Shown here one piece after another: positions 43,093-56,348 of a stretch of 64,000 nucleotides of DNA. The stretch spans positions 223,279-287,278 of the forward strand of contig NZ_KI912486.1 of NCBI RefSeq assembly GCF_000518725.1. The letters run 5' to 3'. The translations under genes were made by a program, and so were the position numbers. The DNA comes from Mesoplasma seiffertii ATCC 49495. Its GTDB lineage: Bacteria > Bacillota_I > Bacilli_A > Mycoplasmatales > Mycoplasmataceae. Every line of letters begins with the position of its first letter. The first letter of the stretch is position 1. The notes under the pieces are model-generated. The model made no database searches and was not told the DNA's origin. It saw only the letters and a list, made by a program, of their open reading frames with translations.

Positions 43093-45265
43093 GCTATTAG
43101 ATGGGTTAAATTTAAAACAATTAGAAGCGGTCGTAACTACAAAACAACCATTAAGAATTATTGCTGGTGCTGGTTCAGGAAAAACTAAAGTAATTACAAC
43201 CAAAATTGCATATTTAATCGAAGAAGAGCACATTGCTCCTTGAAAAATTTTGGCAGTTACATTTACAAATAAGGCCGCTCGTGAGATGAAAGAACGAGTA
43301 GAACTCTTAACTGGTAACTTGCAAGCAAAACCGTTTATTTCGACATTCCATGCTTGATGTTCACGTGTTTTACGTGAAGAGTTTGCATTAGTTGGATTAC
43401 AAAAAGGTTTTTTAATCATTGATCAAAATGATCAAAAGCAAATGCTTAAAAAAATTATTAAAGAATTAGACTTATTTGATGAAGCATTAGTTCGTGATCT
43501 TAATAAGCAAGCAGTTAATCAAATATCTAATTGAAAAAATAACTTTGTGTCACCCAAAGAAGTAATGGAAGAAAGTTATTCATTTTTAGAAAAAAATTTG
43601 GCAACAGTTTATAGAATTTATGAACAAAGACTGTTAGAAAATAACTCAGTTGATTTTAATGATTTACAAATTAAAGTTCATCAGTTGTTTAACCAAAATC
43701 CTGAAACGGTTAATAAATGAAGAGACCGTTATGATTATGTAATGGTTGATGAGTTTCAAGACACAAATGATGTACAATTTGATTTAATTAAATTCTTAAC
43801 TCGTGGTAAGACTAATTTGACAGTTGTGGGAGATCCCGACCAAACAATTTATTCTTGACGAGGAGCGAGAGTTAATATTATTTTAAATTTTGAAAAAACT
43901 TACAAAGATGCTAAAAGTGTTGTGTTAGATGAGAACTATCGTTCAACTCAACAAATTTTAGATATTGCAAATGATTTTATTGACAATAATAAAAATCGTG
44001 AAAAGAAAAATATTTTTACAAATAATAGTAGGGGCGAAAAAGTTCAAGTCAAAGAATGTGCTTCAATGTATACTGAGGCAAAATTTATTGCAACTGAAAT
44101 TAAGAATCTTGTTAAAGATGGGTATAAATATGGCGATATTTATGTACTTTATCGAATGAATGCTTGATCTCGCGAAATTGAAAAAGTTCTTGATAATTCA
44201 AAAATTCCGTTTCAACTAATTGGGGGAATTAAATTCCGTGATCGTAAAGTAATTAAAGATGCAATATCAATGTTAAAAATGGTAGTTGTTAAAGACAATT
44301 TGTCAGCTGAACGTGTGTTAGGGTTTACTCCTAGAATTGGAGCGACAACTATCCAGAAAATTTTAGAACTTAGTGCGGCTCAACAAATTAATATTTTTGA
44401 TTTGATTACTCATGAAGATGAAACACTAATAACTTCTGCTACCAAAAATTTAAAAGAGCTACGAGCAACTTTAATTGAGGGGCGACAAATCTATGAAAAA
44501 AATGTTTCCTTAGCAGGGTTGATGAAATATTTATTAGCAGCATCAGGGTATGAAAAACGTTTGGAGTTATTAGAAGATGAAGATGGCTTGCAAAATATCA
44601 AGGCGCTTTATGACCAGTTAAGTCATTTTGATGAAAGTTTTGACCCAGTTGAATACAATGAAGACGACAGGTTTATTGCCTTTTTACAAGAAGAATCATT
44701 AGCTAGTGAAGAAGATGATGAAACTCATCCAAACAAAGTAACTTTACTAACAATTCATTCGGCCAAAGGATTAGAAAACAAGGTAGTATTTGTAGCTGGT
44801 CTAAATCGCGATGTTTTTCCAGGAAAACGCTCAATGTTTTCAAGCGAAGAGTTAGAAGAAGAACGCCGAGCTTTATATGTTGCTTTAACTCGAGCACAAG
44901 AAAAATTGTATATTTCTTATATTCGCGGAGAGTGATCATATATTTCTCAAGGAGAATTATCACCTTCAAAATTTATTGCTGAATTAAATAAAGATCTTTA
45001 TGAATTCGAAAGTGGGCTTTTTGCACATGCTAATGGCACAATTACAGCAAATAAAGTTGTTAAAACTGAAAAAGATGTTTGATCGGAAAAATTTGATGAA
45101 CAGCATGAAAATGATTATGCACAAGGAGATCTTGTTGAGCACGTGATTTTTGGAGAAGGAATTGTAGTTAAAATTATCGGAACTCAATTACAAGTTGCCT
45201 TTAATAATGCTATGTATGGAGTCATGGTTATTCCAATGGGAAATAAAGCACTTTCAAAGAAATAG
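43085..45265 (+). CDS. pcrA: UvrD/PcrA-type DNA helicase
   Basis: 726-residue superfamily 1 helicase. Q motif [11 protein letters not shown], Walker [16 protein letters not shown], motif Ia [16 protein letters not shown], motif [12 protein letters not shown], motif [18 protein letters not shown], motif [15 protein letters not shown], motif [17 protein letters not shown] and motif [16 protein letters not shown]. The C-terminal Tudor-like region [17 protein letters not shown] that contacts RNA polymerase in PcrA is present. The ATG at 43085 follows AGAAAGG. It overlaps the RDD gene. Confidence 0.95.
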
Positions 45266-45340
45266 AAATAAAGTTTATTTAATTGCTTTAAAGAAGGAAT
45301 AAATATATAATGTAATTATTGTAAATTAGGAGGAAATAAT

Positions 45341-45607
45341 ATGGCACAATTTACAGCTATCATTACTGATAAGGTTGGTTTACACGCTAGACCAGCTTCA
45401 GTATTAGCAAAGGAAGCTTCAAAGTTTGAATCTGAAATTAAAATTATTGCTGGTGATAAATCAGGTAATTTAAAATCAATTATGAACGTTATGGCAATGG
45501 CAATTAAAAATGGCGTTGAGGTAACTATTGAGGCAGAAGGAACTGATGCAGATGCTGCAATTGCTGGGATTAAACAAGCAATGATTGATTCAGCATTAAT
45601 TGGTTAA
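45341..45607 (+). CDS. ptsH: Phosphocarrier protein HPr
   Basis: 88 residues. His15 in VGLHARPAS is the site phosphorylated by EI; Ser46 in LKSIMNVM is the site of HPr kinase, encoded at 12.5 kb. AGGAGG lies 7 bases before the ATG. It stands alone with its own terminator; ptsI is not in the window. It feeds phosphate to the EIICB at 22.4 kb through an EIIA. Confidence 0.97.
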   Translation: MAQFTAIITDKVGLHARPASVLAKEASKFESEIKIIAGDKSGNLKSIMNVMAMAIKNGVEVTIEAEGTDADAAIAGIKQAMIDSALIG

Positions 45608-45631
45608 TAACGGTAGTATTGACATATTAAC

Positions 45632-45660
45632 TAACAATCTATTTTGTAGATTGTTTTTAT
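45632..45660 (+). terminator. Rho-independent terminator of ptsH
   Basis: Stem AACAATCTA/TAGATTGTT with loop TTTTG and T run. Confidence 0.85.
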
Positions 45661-45720
45661 TTTTTTATAAATGATAAAATATTAGAAGTAAGTAACAAAT
45701 ATATTGAGAGGAAATTTATA

Positions 45721-46557
45721 ATGTTTGAAAATATGTATCATGATCGTTTGAATCAATATTTAAGAAATGTTGATTTAAAAATCATTGAAGAGCTTGAAAA
45801 AATTGCCAGTGGGGAAAAAATCAATACATCTAATTTGCATAAATTAGAAATTGCTAAAGAAAATATTTTAGAACGAATTGCAGAAACTAAATCTAGTGAT
45901 GTTTCACAAGACCAAAAAAATGCTGACCTTGAAGCACAATTAGGGATTTCTTTTGAAGAAATTACTTTAGTTGAAGGAACAAGCAAAAAAGTTGCAATTC
46001 CGCAAAATAAGATTTCAGAAAGTGGAATATCTAACGAAATTTACAATTTAAGTCAAGCAATTAATGCTGTGAAGAATGAAATTAAAACTTCTTTGGAGTT
46101 TGAGAAAAAAACAAAGGAAGCAGTTGCAATTTTACGTGTATTGGAAAACCAAACACTAATTGATGAAATGAAAAATTTTATTAATAACAAGCACTATAAT
46201 GCAATGTTTTCTGTTTATATGATTTGCGATAAATTTTACAAATCTTACAAAGTTATGAAATCAGAAGAATCTACAAAAACTGCAAGTAATATTAAGCACA
46301 CTATGAACTTAATTTTATCAGAGTTAGAAACTAAGGGTTATCAAACTGAACAAGCCTATGATGGACCAATGGCCATTTACACTCCAACATTAACAATTAA
46401 AGATCGTGCTTTAATTGTAAATGAGCAAACTAAGGGATTTGTTGTTCGTTCAAAACCAACGCAAGAAGTTCAAGTATTGGCAAGTGCTAATAATAAATTT
46501 ATTATTATGACATCAAAAACTTTTGCCGATTTTAAAAGCGAAAATTGAAGTAAGTAA
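45721..46557 (+). CDS. Soluble protein of unknown function
   Basis: 278 residues, no membrane segment or signal. The first 170 residues are Glu/Lys-rich and helical, with possible coiled coil (NAVKNEIKTSLEFEKKTKEAVAIL); the last 80 look like a small alpha/beta domain (MNLILSELETKGYQTEQAYDGPMAIYTPTLTIKDRALIVN). I do not recognise a family. Own ribosome binding site GAGAGG and a terminator behind it make it a single-gene unit after ptsH. Confidence 0.75.
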
Positions 46558-46561
46558 AACT

Positions 46562-46588
46562 AAAGGATGCTAATGCATTCTTTATTGT
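46562..46588 (+). terminator. Rho-independent terminator
   Basis: Stem AAAGGATGC/GCATTCTTT with one G-U pair and loop TAAT. Confidence 0.75.
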
Positions 46589-46604
46589 TTTTAGAAAGGA
46601 AAAT

Positions 46605-47624
46605 ATGGAAACAACAAATTCAAATACAAAAGTAAGCTTTTGAAATAAATTGCAGGTGCCAGAAACCAATGTTGATCGAGAATATGGATTTTTATTTAAG
46701 GTCTATAATCCCAAGACTGACGGTATTATTTTTATTAGCACCATTTTGTTAATTCCATTTCTTTCTTTACTAATTTTTCGTTTTGCTTTTGGAATGAACC
46801 CTGCGGTTCAGGATGCTAGCAGTTGGTTGCCAATGGCTAACCAAGCAGTTGCCATTATATCAGCTTTGGTTGGAGGTTATATTTTGTATAACCGCAACTC
46901 TAAGTTATTTGTTAAGTCAGGATTATTGATATTTTATTCCTTCTTAATAATTCCCTTTATTACAGCAATGATTGGAATGATGATAATCTCAGTTATTCCT
47001 GTGTTCATTACAGTTAATGAAGAAGGAGTTAGTCAACTAAATAATTGAGGAACTCTACTTGGCACATGATTTCAAGTAATTGGTCAATTAATAGTTGTTT
47101 GAATGGCATTTAAATATACAACGGATTTAAAAAGTCGAGTTTTTGAAACTTTTAAGAAAAACTGAAAATTGTTATTAGTTACAGTTACAGTCGGAATTTT
47201 AATAATGGTAGGAATTTGTCTTTTTGGATACCAAGAAATTGCCAATCAAATTGGACTGGAGCAATCAGAGAATCAAAACTCAATTACTGATCCTTTAAAA
47301 GATTCAAGTGCAACTTTCAGAGGTTTTTATATTTTTACTTTAATTGTGTTTACAGTTTTAGCAGCCCCAATTGTAGAAGAACTTGCTTGTCGCCATGCAA
47401 TTTTTGCAGGAGTAGGCAATCGAGCAATTGCAATGTTGGTTAGTGCATGTTATTTTGGAATTATGCATGTATCAAGCGGAGATATAGAAAACTTGCTAAA
47501 TTATTTAATTGCCGGAATTATATTGGCAGCAACTTTTAGTGTAGCGAGAGGAAACGTTACTTATAGCTGACTAATTCATATGGGATATAACTTTATTGTA
47601 TTAATGCTAATAGTGGCAAAATAG
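46605..47624 (+). CDS. CPBP-family intramembrane protease-like protein
   Basis: 339 residues, about eight membrane segments. The three Abi/CAAX motifs are present in order: EExxxR in VEELACRHAIF, FxxxH in FGIMHVSS and HxxxN in LIHMGYNF. So the glutamates and histidines needed for an active site are retained. Family members cleave prenylated or membrane-bound proteins or protect from bacteriocins; the substrate here is unknown. UGA-Trp codons break it in three under the standard code. Confidence 0.86.
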
Positions 47625-47632
47625 GAGAAAAC

Positions 47633-48541
47633 ATGACAAAATTCACAGTCAATAAAAACGACAATCAACAAACGTTATTTAAATTTGTTAAAAAGAGTTA
47701 TTCGACAACACCGTTATCAGTTATTTATAAATGATTTCGTAAGGGAGATGTCAAAGTTAATGGAAAGCGTATCAAAGATCAAAAATACCTAATTCAGGAA
47801 AATGACATTATTGAAGTATATGATACAAATAAGCCAGCAGTTCGTGATGATTTCAAATATGTTGAATGACAAGGAATGATGGTTGCATATGAAGATGAGA
47901 ACATCATTATTATCAATAAGGAAGCAAACGTTGAAATGCACTCACCAGTTAATGTTTCTTTAGATGATATGGTTAAGTCATATTTATACGATCATGAAGA
48001 ATATGATCCAGAACAAGAAAATTCATTTGTTGTGTCTCACGTGCATCGTTTAGATAAATTAACTTCAGGATTAGTTATGTATGCCAAAAATAAAGTGGCC
48101 TTAGATATTCTCTTAACTGCAGTCCAACATAAAAATGACATTGAAAAATACTATATTGCTAAAGTATCAAATAAATTCAAAAAAGGTTTTACTGCTAAGG
48201 GATGAATTTGATATGATCACGAACAACAAATTTCAATTTTTTCTGAAGAAGAAAAACCAGGATACAAATATTGTGAAACTAAATTTGAAGTTGTTTTAGA
48301 ACAAGAAGAATTTAATGTGATTCAAGCACAATTATTAACTGGAAGAAAACACCAAATTAGAGCAACTTTAGCTTATTATGGTTATCCAATTGTTAATGAT
48401 TTTAGATATAAAGGAATTAAAGTTAATAACGAACGCATGATCTATTTATCAGCGTCAAAATTAGTCTTTAAAAAATTACCAGAGCCTTTAGCATATTTAA
48501 ATGATGAAATTATTGAATTAAACTTATTTTTAGAAGAATAA
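47633..48541 (+). CDS. RluC/RluD-family pseudouridine synthase
   Basis: 302 residues. An N-terminal S4 RNA-binding domain (YKWFRKGDVKVNGKRIKDQKYLIQENDIIEVYD), then the catalytic segment HVHRLDKLTSGLVMYAK with the essential Asp in HRLD, and LLTGRKHQIRATLAYYGYPIVNDFRY near the end. This is the RluC/RluD arrangement; which uridine of 23S rRNA is changed cannot be read from sequence alone. GGAGA lies before the ATG, 8 bases after the CPBP gene. Confidence 0.93.
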
Positions 48542-48577
48542 ATTATTTAAAATAAAGGTTAGATAAGGAGGGATAAA

Positions 48578-50587
48578 ATGCGTACATATGCCAAAAATGG
48601 AGTTTTTAGTGCTCTTGTAGGTGTTTTAATTTCCCTTACAAATACTGTGATTCAATTTCTAATGATTTATTGAATCTTAAATGCCTACGGAACCGAGTTC
48701 AACGGGTTTATTAAAATTACTACGGCTTTAGCAGTTTTAGGAGGAACCGCAGAGGGAGCAATGGGAGTTTCAACAGTAATCTTGCTAATGAAACCAATTG
48801 CTAACCGCGATTACATTGCAGCGAATGAAATTTATTCAACTGCTAAACAAAAGTATCACAATAACGTTACTCGAGGAATTGTAATTATTGGGTTAATTTC
48901 AATTCTATATCCATTGGAAGTAGTTATTTTTCCATCAATCGTTAATGGTCAAAAAATTCCTCCATTTTCAGAATGAGGAATTCAAGCAGGAACTAACGCT
49001 GATGGAACCGTAAATCTTATAAAATTTTGACACATGTCTTTAATCATTTTAATCTTTGGTTTTAAACAAGTCGTCACTATGGGATTTTTTGGAGTTTATG
49101 AAAATATTTTACAAGCTGATCAAAAAAACGGAGTTCGTCGGATTATTATTTTGTTTGCCGATGTTGTTGTCTATGGGAGCTTGTTTGCGTTATTAAACGT
49201 TTCAATTACTAAAACTGAAAATATCTCACCATTAATACCGTTTTTATTTTTATTGGCATATCCATTTATAAGAGGATGGCTAATTAAAATTTATATTAAG
49301 CGATATTACAAGTGGCTTAAATTTTACGGAGACTTTAACAACTTTAAATTAAAACGCCGAGCAGCCAAATTATTTTGAGCGAATTTAGGCCAAAATATTA
49401 TTATTAATGCTGATATTGTAATTTTATTAGTTGTATTAGGAACATCCGGACTTAGAATTACTTCGATGTTGTCATTATATATGGTCATCGGAGTTAACTT
49501 ACGTTTGGTAATGACAAACTTAATCACTTCTTTTAGAGAATATTTCTTGGCAATTACAATTAAAGAAGGACGATTATCATGAGATGCATACTCTAAGTAT
49601 GAGTTGTATACTTTTGTTATTGCAGCCTTAACGTTTATTTTGATGAGTTCTTTATCGCCTTACTTAGTTACTGGATTATATGGAGATTTAGTGTTAAAAG
49701 ATATTAACTTGGCAACTGACCAAGTTAAAGCAGTTGCTGATGAAACATTAGCAAATCAATTATCGGCATTCCGCTTTATTTTTACAACACCGTGGTTCTC
49801 ATTGCTTTATGCGGGAACGGTCGCTGCAACATTGCTATATCAAGGGCAAATGACACTGATTCAAGCAAAGGGAGTTAATGCTGAGGTTTCAAAAGCTTCA
49901 AACATTATTGCGGTTGTCTATATAGCAATTGTCACGCTATCAACAGGGTTAGTCTCAATTGCTAGCGGGCATATTAGTGCTCAATCGATAAACATTGTGC
50001 TGATTTTGTTCTACTCAATGAAGACCTTATTTTTAGTTATCGGTTATTTATATTTATGGTTATTTACTTTCAGAAGAGTTACTTATAATTCAGCCTTACG
50101 AAATGTTATTCCTAACTTTATTGCCTTAATTATTCCGATCTTTGTTTCAATTTTGGTAATTATTTTCTTACAATGAAAAACAGTTCCATTGGGAGTAGTT
50201 GAAGTTGGTAACAATCACTATGAACTTTCAACAAAAGTAACATTGCCAATTATTGCCTCAGTTGCTGTTATTGCCGCAATTGTTGGATTTGTCACAACAA
50301 TGATTGTTCCGTTAATTATTCGTCCGAAAGTGGCAATTAGTATTGTGCTAAACTTGCCAATTATTAAACAAATTGCCGAAAAACAAAAAGAGCAATCAAA
50401 AGTCAAATTACTAGCTAATGAAAACATTAATATCTCAGCAATTGAAGATCAAAAAGAAATCATTCTTCGTGCGATTAATGGATTTAATGTTAAAGAAAAA
50501 GAGTTAGATGAAGAAGACTTCATGAAAAAATATAAATTTAAAGAAAAACCTAAAGTTTATAAAATTAAAGGTTCAAAACTTAAATAA
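48578..50587 (+). CDS. Polytopic flippase-like membrane protein (MOP/Wzx-like)
   Basis: 669 residues with 12 or more hydrophobic segments. The N terminus (GVFSALVGVLISLTNTVIQFLMIYWILNAYGTEFNGFIKI) looks like polysaccharide or lipid flippases of the MOP superfamily, as does SMLSLYMVIGVNLRLVMTNLITSFR. An extra hydrophilic C-terminal tail of about 100 residues is rich in Lys and Glu. Mollicutes have no peptidoglycan, so a role in glycolipid or capsule export is possible but inferred. AAGGAGGG precedes the ATG. The stop codon lies within the terminator stem. Confidence 0.7.
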
Positions 50588-50612
50588 AACACTTAGTGTT
50601 TTATTTTTTATT
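50582..50612 (+). terminator. Rho-independent terminator with stop codon in the stem
   Basis: Eleven-base stem AAATAAAACAC/GTGTTTTATTT with a 3-base loop and T run. Confidence 0.85.
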
Positions 50613-50665
50613 CCAAAGATATTTATAAAAAAGATATAATTATTAAAGTACAAAAGGAGGCATTT

Positions 50666-52669
<2,004 letters not shown>

Positions 52670-52670
52670 A

Positions 52671-52967
52671 ATGGATAAACAAATTAAGTACGAAACAGTA
52701 TTAGAATTAGCTGAAGATATTATGTTGGAATTATCAGAGGCTGAAATTCAAGTAATTTTGGCAACTGACAAATCACTTAAAACTAAGTTTGAAAAAGTTA
52801 CAAGTATTAATACTGACAATGTTGAACCATTATTTTATCCGTTTGACAAAAATCATGATTTTTTAAGAGAAGATGATCAACCTTATAATGTTGAACAAAC
52901 AGCAGTTTTAGCTAATGCTCCATCAACTGATGGTGAATATATTACGATTGTGAAGGTGGTTAAATAA
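52671..52967 (+). CDS. gatC: Asp/Glu-tRNA amidotransferase subunit C
   Basis: 98 residues. The mollicute GatC is divergent, but ELAEDIMLELSEAE and the late motif REDDQPYNVEQTAVLANAP (usual LREDxV at this place) with its position before gatA and gatB support the call. It stabilises the GatA-GatB complex. The stop overlaps the gatA ATG. Confidence 0.9.
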   Translation: MDKQIKYETVLELAEDIMLELSEAEIQVILATDKSLKTKFEKVTSINTDNVEPLFYPFDKNHDFLREDDQPYNVEQTAVLANAPSTDGEYITIVKVVK

Positions 52968-54424
52968 TGATAAATTATAAAAAAATGACAATTAGTCAAA
53001 TCCATGAAGCTTTAAAAAATAAAACTTTCTCAGTAACAGAATTAACTTCACAAGTTATAGAAAATTTAGAACAAGATTGAGAATCAAATGCAGTGGTTAC
53101 ATTAGCAAAAGCGGAAGCCTTAAAAAATGCTCAGAACCTAGATCAAAATTTTGATGACACTAATTTGTTATGTGGAATTCCTTATTTGGCAAAAGATAAT
53201 TTTTCAACAAAAGGAATTAGAACAACATCATCATCAAAAATTCTTGAACAATATTACCCAGTTTTTGATGCAACAGTTATTAAGAAAATGCATCAAGCAA
53301 ATACAGTGATGGTTGGGAAAACAGCCCTTGATGAATTAGGAATGGGAGGAACAGGATTACATTCTGCTTATGGAAAAGTATTTAATCCTCGTTATTCTAA
53401 ACGTTTAGTCGGAGGATCTTCATCAGGATCTGCTTATGCAGTTGCTAAAGGTTACGTTCCTTTTGCAACTGGAACAGATACGGGAGATTCAATTCGTAAA
53501 CCAGCGTCTTATAATGCAATTGTGGGATTTAAACCAACATATGGAGCAATTTCTCGTTACGGAATTTTACCATATGCTCCAAGTCTAGATACTGCAGGAT
53601 TTTTTACTCGTAATGTTGATGATATGGCAATATTAGCTGAAGCAAGTTTTGGTTATGACCAAAAAGATTTCACATCAATTGATGTTAATAACCAAGATAT
53701 AGTTAAAAACCTAAATAATTTATCAAAAACCACTAAGTTTGGATATATTAAGGAAGTTCACCAAGCATTAAATGAAACAATGCAAAAAGAGTATTTGGAG
53801 TTTTATAAAAAATTAGAACAACAAGGATATGAGGTTCAAGAAATAAGTTTCCGTGAAGATTTATTAGAAGCCTTGGCACCAGTTTACATGATGATTTCGT
53901 TTAGTGAAGCAGTTTCAACAAATGCTAACTTAGATGGTATCAATTTTGGGACTCGTGAGCCAGGTGCTGATTACACAGAAATCATGACCCAAACCCGTGC
54001 CAAAAATTTCGGAGAAATTGTTAAACGTAGATTCATTATTGGAGCTTTAAATTTACGTCGTCAAAATCAAGTTGAATATTTATTAAAAGCTAAACAGGTT
54101 CGTCGTTTAATCGTTGAAGAAATTTTAAAATTCTTCACAAAAGCAGATATTATGATTTTACCGCCAGCTCCAGGACCGGCACCGTTAATTGAAGCTGCCC
54201 AAGAATTTGATGAGCACAATAGTCAAACTAAAGAATATTTAGAAGACATTTTAATTATTGCCAATTTTGCAGGGTTACCATCAATTACAATTCCATTTAT
54301 TGAAATAGATAAAATGCCAGTTGGAATTAATTTAACTGCGCAAGTGGCTGAAGATTTAAAAGTTTTACAAGCAGCTAAACTATGTGAAACACTTATTGGT
54401 AGAAAAAATGAGGTGGTTGAGTAA
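52967..54424 (+). CDS. gatA: Asp/Glu-tRNA amidotransferase subunit A
   Basis: 485-residue amidase. The Lys/Ser/Ser catalytic set is visible: Lys in IPYLAKDNF, the Gly/Ser loop KRLVGGSSSGSA and FATGTDTGDSIRKPASYN, where TGDSIRKP stands in place of the usual TGGSIRQP. It releases ammonia from glutamine for GatB. Start ATG overlaps the gatC stop; the first UGA-Trp at about codon 39 hides the true N terminus under the standard code. Confidence 0.95.
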
Positions 54425-55860
54425 TGATTAACTTTGAAATTATTATTGGAATTGAAAATCACGTTGAGTTAAAAACTCAAACAAAAATGTTTTCTGCAGC
54501 TCAAGTTAGCTATGGAGCGAAACCCAATTCAATGGTTAATGAAGTTTGTTTAGGTTATCCCGGAGCAATGCCAACTTTAAATAAACAAGGAGTTAAGTTA
54601 GCAGTTTTAGCGGTTAATGCTTTAAATATGGAGTTAGACACTTTACTAAAGTTTGATCGTAAAAACTACTTTTATCCTGATTTAGCAAAAGGTTTCCAAA
54701 TCACCCAACAATTTAATCCAATTGGGAAAAATGGTGCTTTAGAAATTACTTTACCAGATCAAACAACTAAAATTATTGACATTGAAAGATTGCATATGGA
54801 AGAAGATACTGCTAAGCAAATTCACAAAGACAATCTAACTTATATTGATTACAACCGTAGTGGAATTGGGTTAATTGAAATTGTTACTCGTCCAGTAATG
54901 CGTAGTGCTGATGAAGCAGTAGCATATGTTGAAAAACTTCGAGAAGTTTTGTTATTTTTAGGAGTATCAGATGTCAAAATGAATGAGGGTTCTTTAAGAA
55001 CTGATTTAAATATTTCCTTGCGCCCATTTGGTGCTACAACATATTCAAATAAAGTTGAAGTTAAAAATCTAAACTCAATTTCAAATATGCGTAAAGCAAT
55101 TGAATTTGAAGTTAAGCGTCAAACAAAAATTTTATTGAATAACCAAATCGTTGAACAAGAAACTCGTCGTTTTGATGATACAACTCAAGAAACTATCAGC
55201 ATGCGTTCTAAATCTGATGCCTTAGATTACAAATATTTCCGTGAACCAAATATTGCTCCAATTCAGTTAGATAAAAATTGAGTAGCAGAAATTATTGCTA
55301 ACTCACCAGAATTAGCTGATCAAAAACGAGTTAAGTATGTAAACGAATATGGATTAACTAGCGAAGATGCTAATATCATTTTAACTAGTTTGGAAATGAC
55401 GATGTTTTTTGAGACAACTATAAAATTGACGTCAGCGGCTAATAAAGTTGCTAACTTTTTAATAAGTGATATTCAATCGGAATTAAATAAAACCAATCAA
55501 ACAATTGATGAAATTGCGTTAACACCAAATAATTTAGCAGAGATGATTAACTTAGTTGAAGAAGGAATTATTTCTTCTAAACATACAAAAACAATCCTGC
55601 CCCTAATTTTGGTTGAGGCAAATGAAACGCCTAAACAAATTGTTGAACGTTTGAATTTAAAATTAATTTCTGATCAAAAAATCATTGAAGAAATGTTAAA
55701 ACCAATTATTGCTGCCAATGATGAGCTAATTGCGCAATATAATGAACGCCCTGAGCGAGTAACTAAAACAATTATGGGTCAACTAATGAAAATATCTCAA
55801 GGAAATGTAAATCCTGATGTTGCAATGAAAATCATAATTGGGTTAGTAAAACATAAGTAA
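54424..55860 (+). CDS. gatB: Asp/Glu-tRNA amidotransferase subunit B
   Basis: 478 residues. Start IIIGIENHVELKTQTKMFS, the site VCLGYPGAMPTLN, YFYPDLAKGFQITQQ, RLHMEEDTAK, and the C-terminal YqeY-like tRNA-binding domain (NPDVAMKIIIGLVKHK). GatB phosphorylates the mischarged tRNA-bound glutamate and amidates it. Length is normal. Translationally coupled to gatA (TAATG). Confidence 0.96.
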
Positions 55861-55906
55861 AAAACACTGTTGTATTTTGAGAGTTAAAAAATAAAATAAA
55901 GTTGAG

Positions 55907-55964
55907 CTTTTAGATAAGGCCACTAAGGTATTTATCCTTAGTCTAAAAGAACTTGTAGCAAGTT
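55907..55964. ncRNA. Compact double-hairpin element, unassigned
   Basis: Outer stem CTTTTAG/CTAAAAG, an 8-base one-sided bulge ATAAGGCC, inner stem ACTAAGG/CCTTAGT with 7-base loop, directly followed by AACTTG/CAAGTT with loop TAG. No T run follows, so it is not a simple terminator. Strand is not known, since both strands can fold. Confidence 0.4.
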
Positions 55965-55993
55965 AGTTTACTCATTCTTTTACTAACAATAAT

Positions 55994-56019
55994 AACTAAG
56001 TTATTAAACTAAGTTATTA
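55994..56019. repeat. Perfect 13-base tandem duplication
   Basis: AACTAAGTTATTA occurs twice in direct contact. Confidence 0.8.
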
Positions 56020-56307
56020 GCTACAGTTGCCAATGTTATTTTTCTATAGTTATTTTCATAGCTAATACTTGGTTAGTTTTGTTCTTTCTTGTTTAAAATG
56101 AACTATTGTCCCACACAATAATTTTCAGACTATTTACTAACTAATCAGTATATTTTTACTTACTGTAAAGTTCATGCTTAGGACTTAATAAATTATTCAT
56201 ATAAAGACTGTTATGGAGTATTTTTAAAATTTTTTACTGTAGTTTTAAAAGTACGAGGTAAAACAACGCTCATTTATTTATTACCAAATCCATTTAAATA
56301 TTTTAAT

Positions 56308-56342
56308 AAAAAAATTCCCAAGTAAATTGGGAATTTTTTTTG
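56308..56342. terminator. Rho-independent terminator of the TrkA-type gene (symmetrical)
   Basis: Stem TTCCCAA/TTGGGAA flanked by A and T runs, so it can work on both strands. Confidence 0.85.
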
Positions 56343-56348
56343 CCTGTT

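Larger units (their letters stand above)
55861..56348. other. Intergenic region with structured elements and no gene
   Basis: About 490 bases with no credible reading frame on either strand. It holds a compact double hairpin at 55907-55964, the palindrome AATAACTAAGTTATT (55991-56005), and the trkA terminator near the right end. A TTGTCCCACACAATAA stretch (56106-56121) may be part of an old insertion-element end, but no transposase remains. Confidence 0.5.

Noticed and set aside
45618..45628. TTGACATATTA after ptsH, similar to the box before the cysteine-rich gene
   Set aside because: It lies between the ptsH stop and its terminator, with no -10 partner; probably coincidence.
56197..56270. 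Short minus-strand frame starting MSVVLPRTFKTTVK
   Set aside because: Only 20 codons, no ribosome binding site, no recognisable family.
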